64,000 nucleotides of DNA. Source: Micromonospora vinacea (GTDB taxonomy: Bacteria > Actinomycetota > Actinomycetes > Mycobacteriales > Micromonosporaceae). The notes below the pieces were generated by a model, which saw only the letters and a program-made list of their open reading frames with translations, made no database searches and was not told where the DNA came from. Below are positions 23,556 to 32,240 of this stretch, piece by piece. Position 1 is the first letter of the stretch. The number at the start of each line of letters is the position of its first letter. Both the position numbers and the translations under genes were made by a program. The stretch spans positions 372,001-436,000 of the forward strand of contig NZ_JADOTY010000001.1 of NCBI RefSeq assembly GCF_015751785.1, in the 5' to 3' direction.

Positions 23556-24449
23556 GCGGACACTGTCGTGATCGGTGGCCGCGGCGGCGCGCAGGAACTC
23601 GATCGACCGGGCGGCCACGGCCGGTGCGGCGTGCGAGTCACGGGGCAGCTCCACGGCGACCAGCCCCTGGTAGCCGGCCGCCGCCAGGGCGGCCAGCACC
23701 GGCGGGAAGTCGATCTCGCCGACGCCGAACTCCAGGTGCTCGTGCACGCCTCGGCGCATGTCGTCGATCTGCACGTTGACCAGGTGGTCGGCCACCTCGG
23801 CGACGCACTGCGGCACCGGCCAGGGCTCCAGGCACCGGCAGTGGCCGATGTCGAGGGTGATGCCGAAACGGGCCGGGTTGTCGAGTGCGGCGTGCAGCCG
23901 ACGCCAGTCCGCGATGTCCTGCACCAGCATGCCGGGCTCCGGTTCGAAGCCGAGGGTGACACCGGCGGTGTCGGCCGCGTCGACCACTGTGGCGCAGCCG
24001 GCCACCAGCCGGTCCCAGGCGCACTGCGGTGACACCGCCTCGGGTCGGACACCGGCCCAGAACGAGACCGCCTCCGCGCCCAGGTCGGCGCCGATCCGCA
24101 CGGCCCGGCGCAGGAACTCGATCCGCCGGGTCGGGTCGTCGTGCAGCAACGTCGGTGCGTGCTTCTGCCACGGGTCGAGCAGGTAGCGGGCCCCGGTCTC
24201 GATGACCACCCCCAGGCCCAGCGACTCCAACCGTCGACCGACAGCGGCGACCCGGCGGGTGAGCCCGGGCGCGAACGGGTCCAGGTGGTCGTGGTCCAGG
24301 GTGAGCGCCACCCCGTCGTAGCCGAGGTCGGCGATGACGGCGAGCGCGTCGTCGAGGCGGTGGTTGGCGAAGCCGTTCGTGCCGTACCCGAGGCGCAGCG
24401 TGGTGGCGTCGGCGGCCGGCGCACCGGGCCGGGGCTCGGGGACGCTCAT
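23481..24449 (-). CDS. Sugar-phosphate isomerase/epimerase-type TIM barrel (ebo operon)
   Basis: This 322-residue second TIM-barrel protein of the operon has LRLGYGTNGFANHRLDDAL at the N-terminus. Metal-ligand-like segments follow: VVIETGARYLLDP, GFEPEPGMLVQD, TLDIGHCRC, NVQIDDM and AVELPRDSH. It is clearly paralogous to the EboE protein (FEPEPG is shared) but shorter. It overlaps the UbiA-like gene by ATGA. The last 20 or so residues are a low-complexity ATPAE repeat generated by the palindrome at 23465-23555, which appears to have replaced or extended the natural C-terminus. The reaction is unknown; it probably works on the sugar or cyclitol moiety of the ebo product. Confidence 0.83.
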   Translation of the reverse strand: MSVPEPRPGAPAADATTLRLGYGTNGFANHRLDDALAVIADLGYDGVALTLDHDHLDPFAPGLTRRVAAVGRRLESLGLGVVIETGARYLLDPWQKHAPTLLHDDPTRRIEFLRRAVRIGADLGAEAVSFWAGVRPEAVSPQCAWDRLVAGCATVVDAADTAGVTLGFEPEPGMLVQDIADWRRLHAALDNPARFGITLDIGHCRCLEPWPVPQCVAEVADHLVNVQIDDMRRGVHEHLEFGVGEIDFPPVLAALAAAGYQGLVAVELPRDSHAAPAVAARSIEFLRAAAATDHDSVRTLCSAPAEATPAEATPAEEAPVHM

Positions 24450-25306
24450 GTCGGGGAGACCTTCCGGGCCAGCCGTCGACCCAGCGGCGCGGCCGCCGCG
24501 ACGGCCACCCCGAGCAGACCCGCTCCACCCCGTGCGGTGAGGGCCCCCTGGAGGGCCGGCAACCCGGTGATCCCGGCGCCGACGGCCGCGCGGACCCGCC
24601 CGGCCGACGGGTCCCGGACCACCTCGGCCTGGGCCGCGCCGTAGCGGGCGGCGTACCAGCCGGCCAGCACTGCGGGCAGCACCGCAACCCGCCGAGGGGC
24701 GGCGACGGCGGCACTGGCGGCGACCAACGCGGTGCCGGCGAGGGTACGCATCGGCAGGGTGGCGTCGGCGCCGGTGACCTCCCGGCGGGACAGCGCGGTG
24801 ACCGTCCAGGTGTGCGCGGCGACGGTGGCCGCCGCCGGCAACGCCCGGGTCATCCGGCCACCGGACGCGCCGAGCAGCACGTCCAGCCCCCGGCAGGCGG
24901 CCATCACGGCCGGACCGGCGGCGGTGTTCTTGGCCAGCAGGTCGTACCCCCAGATGGTGGCGGCCAGCGGCACGGCGAGCGCGGCGGCGCGGCGACCGCC
25001 CACGGCGGCGGCCAGGCCCACGCCGGCGGCCGTGAGGCCCGCCGCGAGACCGACAGCGGCGGCCGGGGTGACCCGCCCGCTGGGGATCGGCCGCTCGGGC
25101 CGTTCCTCGGCGTCCAGGCGCCGGTCGGCCCAGTCGTTGGCGGCCATGCCGGCCCAGTAGAGCAGCACCGAGGCGCCGGCCAGGCCGGGGGTACGCGGGC
25201 TCAACGCTCCGGCAGCCGCGGCCCCGGCGATCACGTCACCGGGCACCGAGAGCGCGGCCGGCGCACGGACCAGCTCGGCGAGATCAGCCAACGTTGTCAT
25301 GGTCAC
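24446..25306 (-). CDS. eboC: UbiA-like prenyltransferase, EboC
   Basis: The 286-residue integral membrane protein has about eight helices. It has the UbiA signature NDWADRRLDAEERPERPIP (about residues 57-75, binding Mg-prenyl diphosphate) and a second conserved segment GYDLLAKNTAAGPAVMAACR followed by LDVLLG. The second Asp motif is altered (DLLAKN), as in EboC and SCO3242-type members. It would attach a prenyl chain to a polar acceptor at the membrane. It overlaps the inositol-phosphate synthase gene by 23 nt, which fits an acceptor derived from a cyclitol phosphate. That coupling is inference. Confidence 0.85.
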   Translation of the reverse strand: MTMTTLADLAELVRAPAALSVPGDVIAGAAAAGALSPRTPGLAGASVLLYWAGMAANDWADRRLDAEERPERPIPSGRVTPAAAVGLAAGLTAAGVGLAAAVGGRRAAALAVPLAATIWGYDLLAKNTAAGPAVMAACRGLDVLLGASGGRMTRALPAAATVAAHTWTVTALSRREVTGADATLPMRTLAGTALVAASAAVAAPRRVAVLPAVLAGWYAARYGAAQAEVVRDPSAGRVRAAVGAGITGLPALQGALTARGGAGLLGVAVAAAAPLGRRLARKVSPT

Positions 25307-26450
25307 TGTCCCCGCCGTCGTGCAGGTGCCTGGTGAAGGCGGTCAGCCGGGCCCACTGCTCGCCCAGCGAGTGGGTGGGCGTGCCCAGCGGGTCCTTGAA
25401 GAAGAAGCCCAGGTCGGCCAGCGGACCCACCTGCCCGGCGGCGTGCGCGGCGGCGGTGAGTCGGGCCAGGTCGAGCACCAGCGGCGCGGCCAGCGCCGAG
25501 TCACAGCCGTGCCAGGTGAACTCCATCCGCATGCCGGTGCCGAGGAACCCGCTGAAGGTGATCAGATCCCAGGCGGTCTTGAAGTCGCCCAGTTCCTCGA
25601 CGTACTCGATCCGGGTGCCGCCCTGCGGAACGTAGCCCAGCGTCTCGCCGAGCACCCGCTGCTTGCTCTGCACCTTCGCCGCGTTCGCGGCCGGGTCGGC
25701 GAGGGTGGCGCCGTCGCCACCACCGAGCAGGTTGACCCCGGACCAGGAGCCCACGGCCAGGTTGCGCATCGCGAACATCGGCGCGAGCACCGACTTGACC
25801 AGGGTCTCCCCGGTCTTGCCGTCGTGCCCGGCGTACGGCAGTCGGGCCTCCTCGGCCAGCGCGGCCAGCGCCGGAAGCCGCAGCCCGGTGGACGGGGTGA
25901 AGTCGACGTACGGGCAGCCGGCGAGCACTGCCGCGTACGCGTAGAGGGAGCTGACCGGCAGCACCTCGTCCGGCCCGTCGAGGGCGGCGCGCAGCGCGGC
26001 CGGGTCGGCGTGCCCGGGGTGCGGTCGAGGGGCCGGCTCGGTGGCGGAGACGTTGACCACCACCACCCGGTCCAGTTCGTGGCGCTCGCGGAAGCTGGTC
26101 AGGTCGCGGACCACGGCGGCTGCCCGGTCGGCCTGGGTGTCGCCGACCGGCGCGGGGCGCAGCTCCTGCTCGACCATGCCCAGTTCGTCGCGGAGCGCGG
26201 CGACCAGCCGCCAGGGGATGACACCGGCGTCAGCGAGGGCCTCGGCGCGCTTGCACAGCGGGGTGGTGGCCAGGTCATGTCCGCCGAAGACCAGATCGGC
26301 GAAGGCCGGCAGGGCTGGGCCGCGCAGCTCGGGAAGCTCGGTGACGCAGCCGGTGGGCCCGGCCAGGCCGGCCCGCAGCGCGAGCCCCCCGACGATGCTG
26401 GTGGTCGCGACGGAACCGCGCGCTCCTACCAGCCAGACACCTGTTCGCAT
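25284..26450 (-). CDS. Myo-inositol-3-phosphate synthase-family cyclase (ebo operon)
   Basis: The 388-residue protein starts at ATG 26450, with GGAG 5 nt upstream. An N-terminal Rossmann motif (VWLVGARGSVATTSIVGG) binds NAD. Conserved synthase segments include LYAYAAVLAGCPYVDFTPS, HDGKTGETLVKSVLAPMF, WSGVNLLGGGDGATLADP and the late AAPLVLDLARL. It would cyclise a hexose 6-phosphate to an inositol phosphate, or a related cyclitol. Its N-terminus is unlike that of the housekeeping actinobacterial Ino1 (which begins VAIVGVGNCAS), so it is probably a dedicated pathway enzyme. It is the first gene of the ebo operon, where other bacteria have the EboD dehydroquinate-synthase-like cyclase. Confidence 0.87.
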   Translation of the reverse strand: MRTGVWLVGARGSVATTSIVGGLALRAGLAGPTGCVTELPELRGPALPAFADLVFGGHDLATTPLCKRAEALADAGVIPWRLVAALRDELGMVEQELRPAPVGDTQADRAAAVVRDLTSFRERHELDRVVVVNVSATEPAPRPHPGHADPAALRAALDGPDEVLPVSSLYAYAAVLAGCPYVDFTPSTGLRLPALAALAEEARLPYAGHDGKTGETLVKSVLAPMFAMRNLAVGSWSGVNLLGGGDGATLADPAANAAKVQSKQRVLGETLGYVPQGGTRIEYVEELGDFKTAWDLITFSGFLGTGMRMEFTWHGCDSALAAPLVLDLARLTAAAHAAGQVGPLADLGFFFKDPLGTPTHSLGEQWARLTAFTRHLHDGGDSDHDNVG

Positions 26451-26488
26451 GGTGCTCCTTCCCCTTCGCGAGGAACCGTCGGTACCGG

Positions 26489-26550
26489 CAAATATAGGAA
26501 TATCAGAATATGTTTCGGAAAGATACGGCCGGGTTTCGGAAAGTTTCGGG
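26489..26550 (-). promoter_or_regulatory. AT-rich promoter/operator region of the ebo operon
   Basis: Two exact copies of CTTTCCGAAAC (minus strand; + strand 26512-26522 and 26533-26543) lie 21 bp apart, two helical turns. The second also forms a GAAAGTTTC palindrome (26539-26547), the core of many LacI-type operators. The adjoining AAATATAGGAATATCAGAA (26490-26508) is the most AT-rich stretch nearby and likely contains the promoter. The pattern suggests cooperative repressor binding. Confidence 0.5.
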
Positions 26551-27092
26551 CTGGGTGGATGGGCCCCGTCCGCTCGCCCCGCACCGGAACAGCACCGGCT
26601 TCCGACGTCGGCGTCGGCGGCGACGACGCCGGACCGGATCCCGGCAGGTGCGAGCAGACGGGGCTGGTAGGCAGGGTCGGGTCGGCGTCTCGACCCTGCC
26701 TCCCCCGCATCCGGCCGGTCGGGGCGTTGGCATGCCCCGGCCGGGCGTCTCAGGCCGCCGCGCCCACCGGAACACCGACCGAACCACGACCCGCCGGAAA
26801 CCGGCGAGCGGATGCGGTACGGCTGGGGACGGCGGCGGGCGGTGTCATCAGGTCCTCCGGAAGTCACCGGTGGTGGCGGTCCTCCGGTGCGGCCGGGGAA
26901 TCCCGGTCCGGTCGCACCGGACGACCGTCCTGCTCGTGCGCCACCGGGCCGTGGGGCCCGGCTGCACGCTCACCGATGCCGACCTCTGTCCCGGCCACGG
27001 GGCGCAATCCGTGGCTGGTCCCTCGCCGGTCGGCGTCGGAAAGCCGGTCGGGCGACGGCGGTGCGAACACCGCCGTCGCGGATGGTCGATGG
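26551..27092. other. 542-bp region without a recognisable gene
   Basis: Open frames here on both strands are low-complexity Arg/Pro/Gly translations with no ribosome site or family pattern. Nothing else was recognised. It separates the ebo operon from the sugar-transport operon transcribed in the same direction. Confidence 0.5.
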
Positions 27093-28301
27093 TCAGACAG
27101 TTGCCGCGGTCAGCGTCGGTTCCACCTCGGCCCAGGAGGAGCCGAGCTCCGCCGAACGGGCCACCGCGTCCAGCACCAGCTGGACCTGCAACGCGTCGGC
27201 GAAGGAGGGAGTCGGGTCGACACCGGTGGCGACCGCCTCGATGAAGTCGCGCATCTCGTGCGTGAACGAGTGCTCGTAGCCGATGATGTGGCCCGGGGGC
27301 CACCACGCCGACATGTACGGGTGCTCGCCCTCGGTCACCAGGATGCGGTTGAAGCCCTGCTCCACAGCCGGGCGGGTCGCGTCGTAGAACTCCAGCTCGT
27401 TGAGGCGCTCCAGGTCGAAGACCACGCTGCCCAGCGAGCCGTTGATCTCGACACGCAGCGCGTTCTTACGGCCTGTCGCGAACCGGCTCGCCTCGTACGT
27501 GGCCAGGGCGCCACCGTCGAGCCGCGCCACGAAGACCGCGGCGTCGTCGACGGTGACCGTTCCGGTGGGCGCCGTGTGGCCGTCCACCGAGGCCGCCAGA
27601 CCGCTCGACTCGGCCGGCAACGGCCGCTCCTTGACGAAGGTCTCGGTGACCGCGCTGACGCCGCTGATCCGCTGACCCGTGACGAACTGGGTCAGGTCGA
27701 TGATGTGCGCACCGATGTCACCGAGCGCGCCGGAGCCCGCCCTGTCCTTCTGCAACCGCCAGACCAGCGGGAACTGCGGGTCCACGATCCAGTCCTGCAG
27801 GTACGTCGCACGGACGTGTCGAATCACCCCGAGCCGTCCGTCGGCGACCAACTGGCGCATCATCGTGACCGCGGGGACCCGGCGGTAGTTGAACCCGCAC
27901 ATCGACCGCACTCCGGCGGCCCGGGCGACATCCGCCGCAGCGGTCATCGCCCGTGCCTCCTCCACCGAGTTGGCCAACGGCTTCTCGCACAGAACGTGCT
28001 TGCCTGCGGCCAACGCGGCGAGAGCGATCTCGGCGTGACTGTCTCCCGGGGTGCAGATGTCGACGACGTCGATGTCGTCCCGGTTGATCAGGTCACGCCA
28101 GTCGGTGGTGTACGCGTCCCAGCCGAGTGTGTCGGCGGCGTCAGCCACCTTCGCTGTGTCTCGGCCGCAGATCAACGCCATCCGGGCCCGCGCCGGCAGG
28201 TCGAAGACGCGGTTCACGGTGCGCCACGCCTGTGAGTGCGCGGCGCCCATGAACGCGTAGCCGACCATGCCGACCCGCAGTTCTTTGTCTGTCGTGGACA
28301 A
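27093..28301 (-). CDS. Gfo/Idh/MocA-family dehydrogenase
   Basis: The 402-residue protein has an N-terminal NAD(P) fold (LRVGMVGYAFMGAAHSQAW), the signature CEKPLANSVEEARAM with catalytic Lys, and the C-terminal alpha/beta domain with GFNYRRVPAV and a catalytic-type GDIGAHIIDLTQFVTG. It oxidises or reduces a sugar or cyclitol hydroxyl; inositol, glucose and keto-glycoside dehydrogenases share this form. It is the last gene of the ROK/ABC operon, 20 bp after the binding-protein gene, so it probably acts on the imported substrate. The exact substrate is unknown. Confidence 0.92.
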   Translation of the reverse strand: MSTTDKELRVGMVGYAFMGAAHSQAWRTVNRVFDLPARARMALICGRDTAKVADAADTLGWDAYTTDWRDLINRDDIDVVDICTPGDSHAEIALAALAAGKHVLCEKPLANSVEEARAMTAAADVARAAGVRSMCGFNYRRVPAVTMMRQLVADGRLGVIRHVRATYLQDWIVDPQFPLVWRLQKDRAGSGALGDIGAHIIDLTQFVTGQRISGVSAVTETFVKERPLPAESSGLAASVDGHTAPTGTVTVDDAAVFVARLDGGALATYEASRFATGRKNALRVEINGSLGSVVFDLERLNELEFYDATRPAVEQGFNRILVTEGEHPYMSAWWPPGHIIGYEHSFTHEMRDFIEAVATGVDPTPSFADALQVQLVLDAVARSAELGSSWAEVEPTLTAATV

Positions 28302-28321
28302 GGTGGGTCTCCCCCCGTATG

Positions 28322-29374
28322 TCAGAACCCGAGCTTGTCGTAGCTGCTCGCGTTCTCCTTGGTGATCGTCTCCGAGGCCAGAGTCACTTCCTTGGGCACC
28401 TGCAGCTCCGTCAGGTCGCCCAGGCCCCGACCCTGCGCGATGAGCCGCGCGAGCGAGACGGCCGAGGAGGCCATCGACGGGTTGTAGGTGACAGTGGCCT
28501 TCAGCACGGTGTTGTCGGCCTTGATCGCGTCGATCGCGAGCTTGGAGCCCGCGCCGCCGACCATGAAGAACTCCGACCGGTTGGCCTGCTTGATGGCCGC
28601 GAGCACACCGATGCCCTGGTCGTCGTCGTGGTTCCAGATGGCGTCGATCTTCGGCAGCGCCTGGAGCAGCTGGGACGCCTCGCGCTGGCCGCTGTCCGAG
28701 GTGAACTCGGCCGAACGACGGTTGCCCACCTTGAACCCGTAGGTCGCCAGGGCGGCCTTGAAGCCCTCGCTGCGCTCGACGGTCAGCGGGATCTCCAGAC
28801 CGGCGATCTCACCGATGACCGGGTTGGCGACGCCCTTGTCCTTGAGCATCTTGCCGATGAAGTGCCCGGCCGAGACGCCCATGCCGTAGTTGTCGCCCTT
28901 GATGACCAGCCGCGAGGCCAGCGCGTCGGGGAACGCCCGGTCGAGGTTCACGATCGGGATGCCCGCCTGCATGGCCTGGAGGGCAACGGCGTTGACCTCC
29001 TTGCCGTCGTGCGGCAGCACGACGATGATGTCCGGCTTCTGGGCGATCAGGGTGCCGAGCGTGGAACGCTGGGCCTCGGAGTTCGACCCGCCGTCGACCT
29101 CCTTGAACTCCACGTCCGAGTAGGCCGCGGCCTGCGCCTTGGCGTTGGCGTGGATAGCGCCCATCCAGCCGTGGTCGGCGGCCGGGGCGGAGAAGCCGAT
29201 GACGACCTTCTTGCCCGGGGCGTTGTTGCCCTCGGCGTTTCCGGCGGCCTTGGTCTGGGTGCTGGCGGCCGGGGTCTCGTTGCTGGTGCAGGCGGTGAGC
29301 AGGGTGGCAGCGCCCACTGCGGCTCCACCGAAGAGCAACCGGCGGCGCGACAGGTCGCGACTGTGCTGGGTCAT
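28322..29374 (-). CDS. Ribose-type ABC transporter substrate-binding lipoprotein
   Basis: The 350-residue protein starts at ATG 29374 with AGGAGG 6 nt upstream. It has an RRRLLFGG twin-Arg-like leader and a lipobox LLTAC with the modified Cys at about residue 29. The mature part is a type-1 periplasmic binding fold: VVIGFSAPAADHGWMGAIH, PDIIVVLPHDGKEVNAVA, GIPIVNLDRAFP and WNHDDDQGIGVLAAI. This matches ribose/inositol/xylose-binding proteins. It delivers a monosaccharide or cyclitol to the permease encoded upstream. The gap to the permease gene is 96 bp. Confidence 0.92.
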   Translation of the reverse strand: MTQHSRDLSRRRLLFGGAAVGAATLLTACTSNETPAASTQTKAAGNAEGNNAPGKKVVIGFSAPAADHGWMGAIHANAKAQAAAYSDVEFKEVDGGSNSEAQRSTLGTLIAQKPDIIVVLPHDGKEVNAVALQAMQAGIPIVNLDRAFPDALASRLVIKGDNYGMGVSAGHFIGKMLKDKGVANPVIGEIAGLEIPLTVERSEGFKAALATYGFKVGNRRSAEFTSDSGQREASQLLQALPKIDAIWNHDDDQGIGVLAAIKQANRSEFFMVGGAGSKLAIDAIKADNTVLKATVTYNPSMASSAVSLARLIAQGRGLGDLTELQVPKEVTLASETITKENASSYDKLGF

Positions 29375-29470
29375 GAATGACCTCCTGGGAGCGGGATTTG
29401 ACTTGTTGAGGGTGTGCGAGGCCCGGCCAGCGTCGAATTCTCGACGTCGCCAGGACAACGGTGCGGTGCG

Positions 29471-30598
29471 TCAGGTTGCGGTGGTGACCCTGTTCCGCGC
29501 GAGGAGCCGAGTGACTGACTTGAACTGGAACTGCTGGACCAGGACGGCGGCGACGATGATGCCGCCCTTGACCATGTTCTGCGCCTCGATGGAGAGGCCG
29601 TTGATGGCGAAGAGGTTCGTGATGGTGGCGAAGATGATGACGCCGAGCAGCGAGCCGACGATGGTGCCCCGACCGCCGCTGAGCAACGTCCCGCCGATGA
29701 TCGCCGCGGCGATCGCGTCCAACTCGTACAGGTTGGCCATCGCCGCCTGCGCCGAGGTCGCCTGCGAGGTGAGCATGATCGCGGCGATGCCGCAGCACAG
29801 ACCGGAGAGCGCATAGAGCAGCATGGTGTGGCGCCGGACGTTGATGCCGGCCAACCGGGCCGCCTCCGGGTTACCGCCGACGGCGATGGTCCGCCGGCCG
29901 AAGGTCGTGCGGTTGAGCACCACCCAACCGGCCAGCACGACCGCGCCGAGGATGTAGACGAGGATCGGGATACCGATCACCTTGCGCGCCGCGATGTCGT
30001 TGATGAACGTGCTGCTCGACACCTGGGTCTGCTTGTTGGAGATCGACGCCGCGAGCCCTCGCGCGGCCACCAGCATCGCCAGCGTCGCGATGAAGGGGAC
30101 CAGCCGCCCGTACGAGATGAGCACACCGTTGACGAGGCCGACGCAGATGCCGACCGCGAGGGCGGCGAAGATCATGCCGCCGGCGCCGTAGCTCTGGGTG
30201 GCCACAGTGGTGCACCAGACCCCGGCCAGCGCGACGATCGCGCCGACCGACAGGTCGATGCCACCACCGATGATCACGAAGGTCATGCCGACAGTGACCA
30301 CACCGACGACCGAGGCCAACTGGAGGATGGCCAGGACGTTGTTCCAGACCCAGTTCGGGTCGCCGTACAGGTCGGGCTTGGTGACCGCGCCGACCACGAT
30401 GAGCGCGGCCAGCACCCCGATCAGACCGAGGTTGCGCTTGGCGCCGTCGCCACCGTCACCCCGCCACCAGGAGAGCTTGCCCCCGGATCCTGCCTTGTTA
30501 TTGGCCACCGCCGTCTCCGCCGGGTCCACCGGCGGCGACTGCGCCGGAAGCTGCGGGCGCTCCGGTGTCGCGGTGGGAGTGGGAGTCGCGTCGCTCAT
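29471..30598 (-). CDS. Ribose-type ABC transporter permease (RbsC-like)
   Basis: The 375-residue integral membrane protein of the RbsC/XylH group has a 55-residue polar N-terminal extension and then about nine helices. The family motifs GMTFVIIGGGIDLSVGAIVA and NPEAARLAGINVRR (the ATPase-contacting loop) are present, as is LDAIAAAIIGGTLLSGGRGT near the C-terminus. It forms the channel of the importer. Its ATG overlaps the ATPase stop. Confidence 0.93.
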   Translation of the reverse strand: MSDATPTPTATPERPQLPAQSPPVDPAETAVANNKAGSGGKLSWWRGDGGDGAKRNLGLIGVLAALIVVGAVTKPDLYGDPNWVWNNVLAILQLASVVGVVTVGMTFVIIGGGIDLSVGAIVALAGVWCTTVATQSYGAGGMIFAALAVGICVGLVNGVLISYGRLVPFIATLAMLVAARGLAASISNKQTQVSSSTFINDIAARKVIGIPILVYILGAVVLAGWVVLNRTTFGRRTIAVGGNPEAARLAGINVRRHTMLLYALSGLCCGIAAIMLTSQATSAQAAMANLYELDAIAAAIIGGTLLSGGRGTIVGSLLGVIIFATITNLFAINGLSIEAQNMVKGGIIVAAVLVQQFQFKSVTRLLARNRVTTAT

Positions 30599-32199
30599 GC
30601 CGGTGCGCCTTCCATCAAGGACCCCGCCATCACGAGGTCAAGCACAGTGTTCTCGTCGAGTTCGCCGGCCGCGGCTTCGCGGACGACCCGCCCTTCCCGC
30701 ATCACCAGCACCCGGTCGGCCAGACCCAGCACCTCGGGCACCTCGCTGGAGACCAGCAGCACCCCCACGCCCTGAGCGGCCAATGCCCGGATGACCTGGT
30801 AGAGCTCGGCCCGGGCGCCCACGTCCACACCCCGGGTCGGCTCGTCGAGGAGCAGCAACTTGGTGCCGCCGAGCAGCCAACGCCCGACCACCACCTTCTG
30901 CTGGTTGCCGCCGGACAGCGTGCGTACCGGCCGGTCGACGTCCCGGGGCCGCAGCTCCAGGGTCTCCGCGATCCGGTCGGCCTCGGCGCGTTCCTTGGCG
31001 GCGTTGGTGAAGCCGAGCCGCGCGTACCGGCCGAAGGTGGCCAGCGTGACGTTGCGGTAGATCGGCTCGCCGAGCAGCAGCGCCTGGCTCTTGCGTTCCT
31101 CCGGGGCCATCCCCATGCCGGCGCGAACCGCCGCGCCGACGCCGGGACGCAGGACCTTCCCGTCCATCCGCACCGTGCCGGCCTCCGGGAGGCGGGCACC
31201 GTAGATCGTCTCCAGCAGTTCGGAGCGACCGGAGCCGACCAGGCCCGCGATGCCCACGATCTCCCCGGCGCGCACGCTCAGCGAGACGTCGGCGAACTCG
31301 CCGGCGCGGGTCAACCCCTCCACCTGGAGCAGGTCGGCGCCGGCGGAGTCCTCGGTCGGCCGGTCCGGGAAGACGTACTCGATGGTGCGGCCGGTCATCC
31401 GGCTCACCAGGTCGCGGGTCGGGGTGTCGCGCGCCGGCAGGTTCGCCGCCGTGGTCCGGCCGTCCTTGAGTACGGTGACCCGGTCGCCGATCTCGCGGAT
31501 CTCCTCCAGCCGGTGGGAGATGTAGATGACGGCGATGCCCTGCGCGGTCAGCTCACGGATGATCCGGAACAGGTTGCCGACCTCGTCGTGGGCCAGCACC
31601 GCGCTCGGCTCGTCCATGATGATCAGTCGGGCCTCGTGCGACAGCGCCCGCGCCATGCTGACGATCTGCTTGCCGGCTGCCGGCAGTGACCGGACCATCC
31701 GCCCGGGCGGAATCTCACCGTGGCCGAGCCGGCTGAGGATCTGCCGGGTGTGGCGGGCCATCCGGCCGCGCCGGACGAACCCGAAGTTGCGGTACTCGTG
31801 CCCGAGGAACGCGTTCTCCGCCACCGACAGGTCCTCGACGAGGTCGAGCTCCTGGTAGATGGTGGCGATGCCGGCCTTCATGGCGGCCTGCGGGTTGGCG
31901 AACGTGGCCGGCTCACCGCGCCACTCCACCTGCCCGGAATCCGGTTGGTGCACCCCGGCGAGAACCTTGATGAGGGTGGACTTGCCGGCGCCGTTCTGCC
32001 CGAGCAGGCAGTGCACCTCGCCGGCACGCACCTCAAGCTGCACGCCGTCGAGCGCGCGTACGCCGGGGAAGGTCTTCACCAGGTCGGTGAGGCGCAGGAC
32101 CACCTCGCCCGCGACGGTGTCGGCGGGAGCCTCGACCAGCGGCGCCTCGGCGACGGCCTCGGCCGACGCGGTGGCGGGGTCATCCTCGGGCAGAGCCAC
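30595..32199 (-). CDS. Sugar ABC transporter ATPase, two tandem NBDs (RbsA/MglA-like)
   Basis: The protein is about 534 residues with two nucleotide-binding domains. NBD1 has Walker A GQNGAGKST, a degenerate signature (SLPAAGKQIVSMARAL) and Walker B LIIMDEPSAVL. NBD2 has a degenerate Walker A (GLVGSGRSELL), signature LSGGNQQKVVVGRWL and Walker B LLLLDEPTRGVDVG. This two-domain form is typical of ribose/galactose/inositol importers. GTG 32199 is favoured because GAGGAGGAG lies 3-6 nt upstream; GTG 32217 is an alternative that overlaps an 8-codon ORF. An acidic Ala/Glu-rich leader of about 40 residues precedes NBD1. Confidence 0.92.
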   Translation of the reverse strand: MALPEDDPATASAEAVAEAPLVEAPADTVAGEVVLRLTDLVKTFPGVRALDGVQLEVRAGEVHCLLGQNGAGKSTLIKVLAGVHQPDSGQVEWRGEPATFANPQAAMKAGIATIYQELDLVEDLSVAENAFLGHEYRNFGFVRRGRMARHTRQILSRLGHGEIPPGRMVRSLPAAGKQIVSMARALSHEARLIIMDEPSAVLAHDEVGNLFRIIRELTAQGIAVIYISHRLEEIREIGDRVTVLKDGRTTAANLPARDTPTRDLVSRMTGRTIEYVFPDRPTEDSAGADLLQVEGLTRAGEFADVSLSVRAGEIVGIAGLVGSGRSELLETIYGARLPEAGTVRMDGKVLRPGVGAAVRAGMGMAPEERKSQALLLGEPIYRNVTLATFGRYARLGFTNAAKERAEADRIAETLELRPRDVDRPVRTLSGGNQQKVVVGRWLLGGTKLLLLDEPTRGVDVGARAELYQVIRALAAQGVGVLLVSSEVPEVLGLADRVLVMREGRVVREAAAGELDENTVLDLVMAGSLMEGAPA

Positions 32200-32213
32200 A
32201 GTCTCCTCCTCGC

Positions 32214-32240
32214 TCACGACGGAATCTCGAACAGCTTCAT
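32214..32240 (-). CDS. 8-codon bridging ORF between rok and ABC ATPase
   Basis: ATG overlaps the ROK stop (ATGA), the frame reads MKLFEIPS, and its TGA overlaps GTG 32217 in the ATPase frame (GTGA). It could pass ribosomes from one gene to the next. No evidence shows that the peptide itself matters, and chance is possible. Confidence 0.3.
   Translation of the reverse strand: MKLFEIPS

Noticed and set aside
22817-24424. Long N-terminal extension of EboA
   Set aside because: It overlaps the TIM-barrel gene in another frame. ATG 23425 has an excellent ribosome site.
25299-28235. A 978-codon + strand frame
   Set aside because: It is antisense to the MIPS and Gfo/Idh genes, with low-complexity translation and no start site.
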